From contig CAVZMV010000001.1 in assembly GCA_963776465.1 (NCBI GenBank), positions 806,001 through 870,000 of the forward strand: a DNA stretch of 64,000 bases, written 5' to 3'. The position numbers and the translations under genes are program-made. Numbering within the stretch: the first letter of the stretch is position 1; each line of letters opens with the position of its first letter. Positions 62,221 through 64,000 of the stretch are shown piece after piece. The notes under the pieces were generated by a model. That model saw only the letters and a program-made list of their open reading frames with translations. It was not told the DNA's origin and did not search any database. The stretch is from DASRHK01 sp963776465 (GTDB taxonomy: Bacteria; Pseudomonadota; Gammaproteobacteria; Nevskiales; Nevskiaceae).

Positions 62221-63817
62221 GATCCGCGCCAAGAACCGCCGTCCGGTATCGTCGGACGATTGGCGCATCCTGCGCGCGCTGTCGCTGTACCGGCTGCTGC
62301 TCGCCGCGTTGCTGCTGATCCTGTTCCAGACCGGCTATGCACCGCGCTTCTTCGAGCAGGTGGAAGGCCGCTTCTTCCAGCTGACCGGCCTGGCCTACCT
62401 GGGAATCGCGGTCGTGCTGCTGGCCGCGCTGCCCACACGCTGGCCCAATCTCACGACGCAGGCCAGCTTGCAGTTCCTTGCCGACATCGGCTGCGTGACG
62501 GCGCTGGTGTGGGCCAGCAACGGCGTGCCCGGTGGACTGGGGATGCTGCTGATCACGCCGACCGTCGGCTGCAGCCTGGTGCTCTCGGCCCGCTTCTCGC
62601 TGCTGATGGCAGCCACCGCGGCGCTGGCGCTGCTCGGGGAAGAAGTGATGCGGCTCTACGAGCTCGCCGCAGGCAGCGCGGCCTTCACCGAGACCGGCAT
62701 CCTCGGCAGCGCCTTCCTGGTGACGGCGCTGGCCACCAACGCTGTGGCCGAGCGCGCCCGCCGCAGCGAGGCCCTGGCCGCGCGCGTGGGCAGCGACCTG
62801 GCCAACCTGACGCGGCTCAACGAGCGCATCGTCGAGCAGATGCAAGCGGGCGTGATCGTGGTCGATCACTCGCAGCGGGTGCGCCTGATCAACGCCGCGG
62901 CGCGCCGCCTGCTCGGCATGTCCGCGACGCAGGCGGAGTCGCGGCTCGACCAGTGCGCTCCGCGGCTGGCCGCCGCCTTCGTGAACTGGCATCACGGCGG
63001 CCCGATCAGCGCCGAGCCGATCATGCCGGTCGCCGGCGGCGATGAGGTGGTCGCGCGGTTCGCGAGCCTCGGCGCGGACAGCGAGGCGCCGGCGCTGATC
63101 CTGCTCGACGACGCGCGCGAGTCGCGGGCGCGCGCGCAGCAGCTCAAGCTCGCGGCGCTGGGGCGCCTGTCCGCCAGCATCGCCCATGAGATCCGCAATC
63201 CGCTCGCGGCCATCACCAATGCCGGCCAGCTGCTGGCGGAGAACCCTGATCGGGGCGAGGAGGACGAGCGCCTGCTCGGGATGATCCAGCGCCACAGCGA
63301 GCGCATCAACCGCATCGTCAACGACATCCTGTCGCTGTCGCGGCGCGACACCGGCGGGCCGGAGGTGCTCACCCTGCCCGCGTGGCTGCAGCGCGCGGTC
63401 GCCCAATATCGCGAGAGCGCCACGACCGCGCGCCGCGACCTTCGCATCGAGGTGGCGTCGGCGCCGTTCGACGCGGTGTTCGATCCCAGCCATCTGCAGC
63501 AGATCCTGGTGAACCTGTGGGACAACGCCTTCCAGCACGGCGGCGAGAACGTGGTGGTTACGGTGCGCTGCCTGCGCATCGGGCCCACGCGCCGGCCGTG
63601 CCTGGACATCGAGGACAACGGCCGCGGCATCCCCGCGGAAATGGTGGACCGCATCTTCGAGCCGTTCTTCACCACCGCGCACCAGGGCACGGGCCTGGGC
63701 CTTTATCTGGCTCGCGAGCTGTGTGAGTACAATCACGCCAGCCTCAACTACGTCCCGCGTCAGGATAAGGGCGCCTGCTTCCGTCTGGTCATGATGGAAG
63801 TCCGGCAAACGCGATAG
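62198..63817 (+). CDS. pilS: Sensor histidine kinase PilS
   Basis: 539 residues. About six membrane spans lie within 25-185 (LYRLLLAALLLILF, YLGIAVVLLAALP, MLLITPTVGCSLVLS, LLMAATAALALLGE). A PAS domain follows (211-300, VEQMQAGVIVVDHSQRVRLI). The kinase has the H box SIAHEIRNPLAAI with His330, N box LVNLWDNAFQHG, and G boxes DIEDNGRGIP and GTGLGLYLA. PilS controls pilin transcription through PilR and can sense pilin in the inner membrane. GTG 62198 overlaps the upstream gene. Confidence 0.93.
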   Translation: MNAAVPARIRAKNRRPVSSDDWRILRALSLYRLLLAALLLILFQTGYAPRFFEQVEGRFFQLTGLAYLGIAVVLLAALPTRWPNLTTQASLQFLADIGCVTALVWASNGVPGGLGMLLITPTVGCSLVLSARFSLLMAATAALALLGEEVMRLYELAAGSAAFTETGILGSAFLVTALATNAVAERARRSEALAARVGSDLANLTRLNERIVEQMQAGVIVVDHSQRVRLINAAARRLLGMSATQAESRLDQCAPRLAAAFVNWHHGGPISAEPIMPVAGGDEVVARFASLGADSEAPALILLDDARESRARAQQLKLAALGRLSASIAHEIRNPLAAITNAGQLLAENPDRGEEDERLLGMIQRHSERINRIVNDILSLSRRDTGGPEVLTLPAWLQRAVAQYRESATTARRDLRIEVASAPFDAVFDPSHLQQILVNLWDNAFQHGGENVVVTVRCLRIGPTRRPCLDIEDNGRGIPAEMVDRIFEPFFTTAHQGTGLGLYLARELCEYNHASLNYVPRQDKGACFRLVMMEVRQTR

Positions 63818-63837
63818 CCGTTCTCTTCAGGGGAAGC

Positions 63838-64000
63838 ATGCCGGCACCCAATGGCAAGCCCAGTGCGCTGGTCGTCGACGACGAAGCCGACATCCGCGAG
63901 CTGCTGGAGATCACGCTCTCGCGCATGGGCGTGCGCACCGAGGCCGCGGCGACGCTCGCCGAGGGCCGCGCCGCGCTCGCGCGCAAGGACTTCGATCTGT
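63838..64000 (+). CDS. pilR: Response regulator PilR, N-terminal part
   Basis: Only the first 54 codons are in the window. They form the start of a receiver domain: SALVVDDEADIRELLEITLS with acidic residues at 14-16, then MGVRTEAAATLAEGRAALAR. Position 20 bases after pilS makes PilR (a sigma-54-dependent activator) the best call. GGGGAAG precedes ATG 63838. Confidence 0.9.
   Translation, partial: MPAPNGKPSALVVDDEADIRELLEITLSRMGVRTEAAATLAEGRAALARKDFDL

Noticed and set aside
61976..63808. A 610-residue minus-strand frame opposite pilS.
   Set aside because: Antisense to a complete histidine kinase; no recognisable motif.

Overview
The window is one GC-rich chromosomal segment, almost fully coding and with short intergenic gaps. 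Its gene set is that of a free-living Gram-negative gammaproteobacterium: Lpt and Bam outer-membrane assembly, osmoregulated periplasmic glucans, type IV pili and a Tad/Flp pilus, AmgK/MurU cell-wall recycling, SucCD and PilSR. Content and order (amgK-murU beside lptD-surA-pdxA-rsmA; pgeF-rluD-bamD; a PP0621-type gene before pilSR) recall Pseudomonas, Xanthomonadales, Nevskiales or Steroidobacterales. I cannot place it more finely from sequence alone. There is no phage, CRISPR array, insertion sequence or antibiotic-resistance island, and only one tRNA (Gln, CTG).

Layout. 1-4.6 kb: a truncated secreted-protein gene, a TonB-dependent receptor with a YfiR-like periplasmic protein, and a frameshifted DUF1631 gene. 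4.6-13.1 kb: a hydrolase, tRNA-Gln behind rplM-rpsI (rpsI carries a one-base insertion), three PilT/PilU-type ATPases, yggS, rpiA, an RRM protein and an RhlE-type helicase. 13.1-25.9 kb: a DUF4399 protein, an SDR, a DUF885 protein, an epoxide-hydrolase-like protein, argG, RNase T with a royal-jelly/Yellow-like protein, opgG-opgH, a glutathione-transferase remnant, an L,D-transpeptidase and a small secreted protein. 26-37.4 kb: lipA, a membrane protein, a DUF349 protein, OsmC, murU-amgK, then lptD-surA-pdxA-rsmA. 37.4-49.4 kb: a complete minus-strand Tad operon (flp-tadE-cpaB-cpaC-tadZ-tadA-tadB-tadC-tadD-DUF3613-tadG) ending in a translationally coupled gene for a membrane protein with three PAS domains. 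It sits between rsmA and apaH, where apaG is normally found. 49.5-64 kb: apaH, an MMPL/RND transporter with a YCF48-like partner, pgeF, rluD, bamD, nadE, sucCD, a PP0621-family gene, pilS and the start of pilR.

Two pilus systems share the window: a type IV retraction module (pilT/pilU with pilSR) and the Tad operon. Many genes overlap by ATGA or GTGA (argG-distal hydrolase/DUF885, rnt/Yellow-like, lipA/membrane protein, pdxA/rsmA, amgK/murU, most tad genes), so translational coupling is common.

The least explained material is non-coding. Five copies of a structured repeat occur at three loci (opgG-opgH, rsmA-PAS gene, bamD-nadE). Each has a conserved core of about 56 bases between locus-specific complementary arms, and two loci carry divergent pairs. 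A separate nested inverted-repeat element of about 280 bp lies between sucC and the pilS operon. I found no convincing new defence or metabolic system; the repeat family and the Tad operon in the lptD-apaH cluster deserve the closest look.
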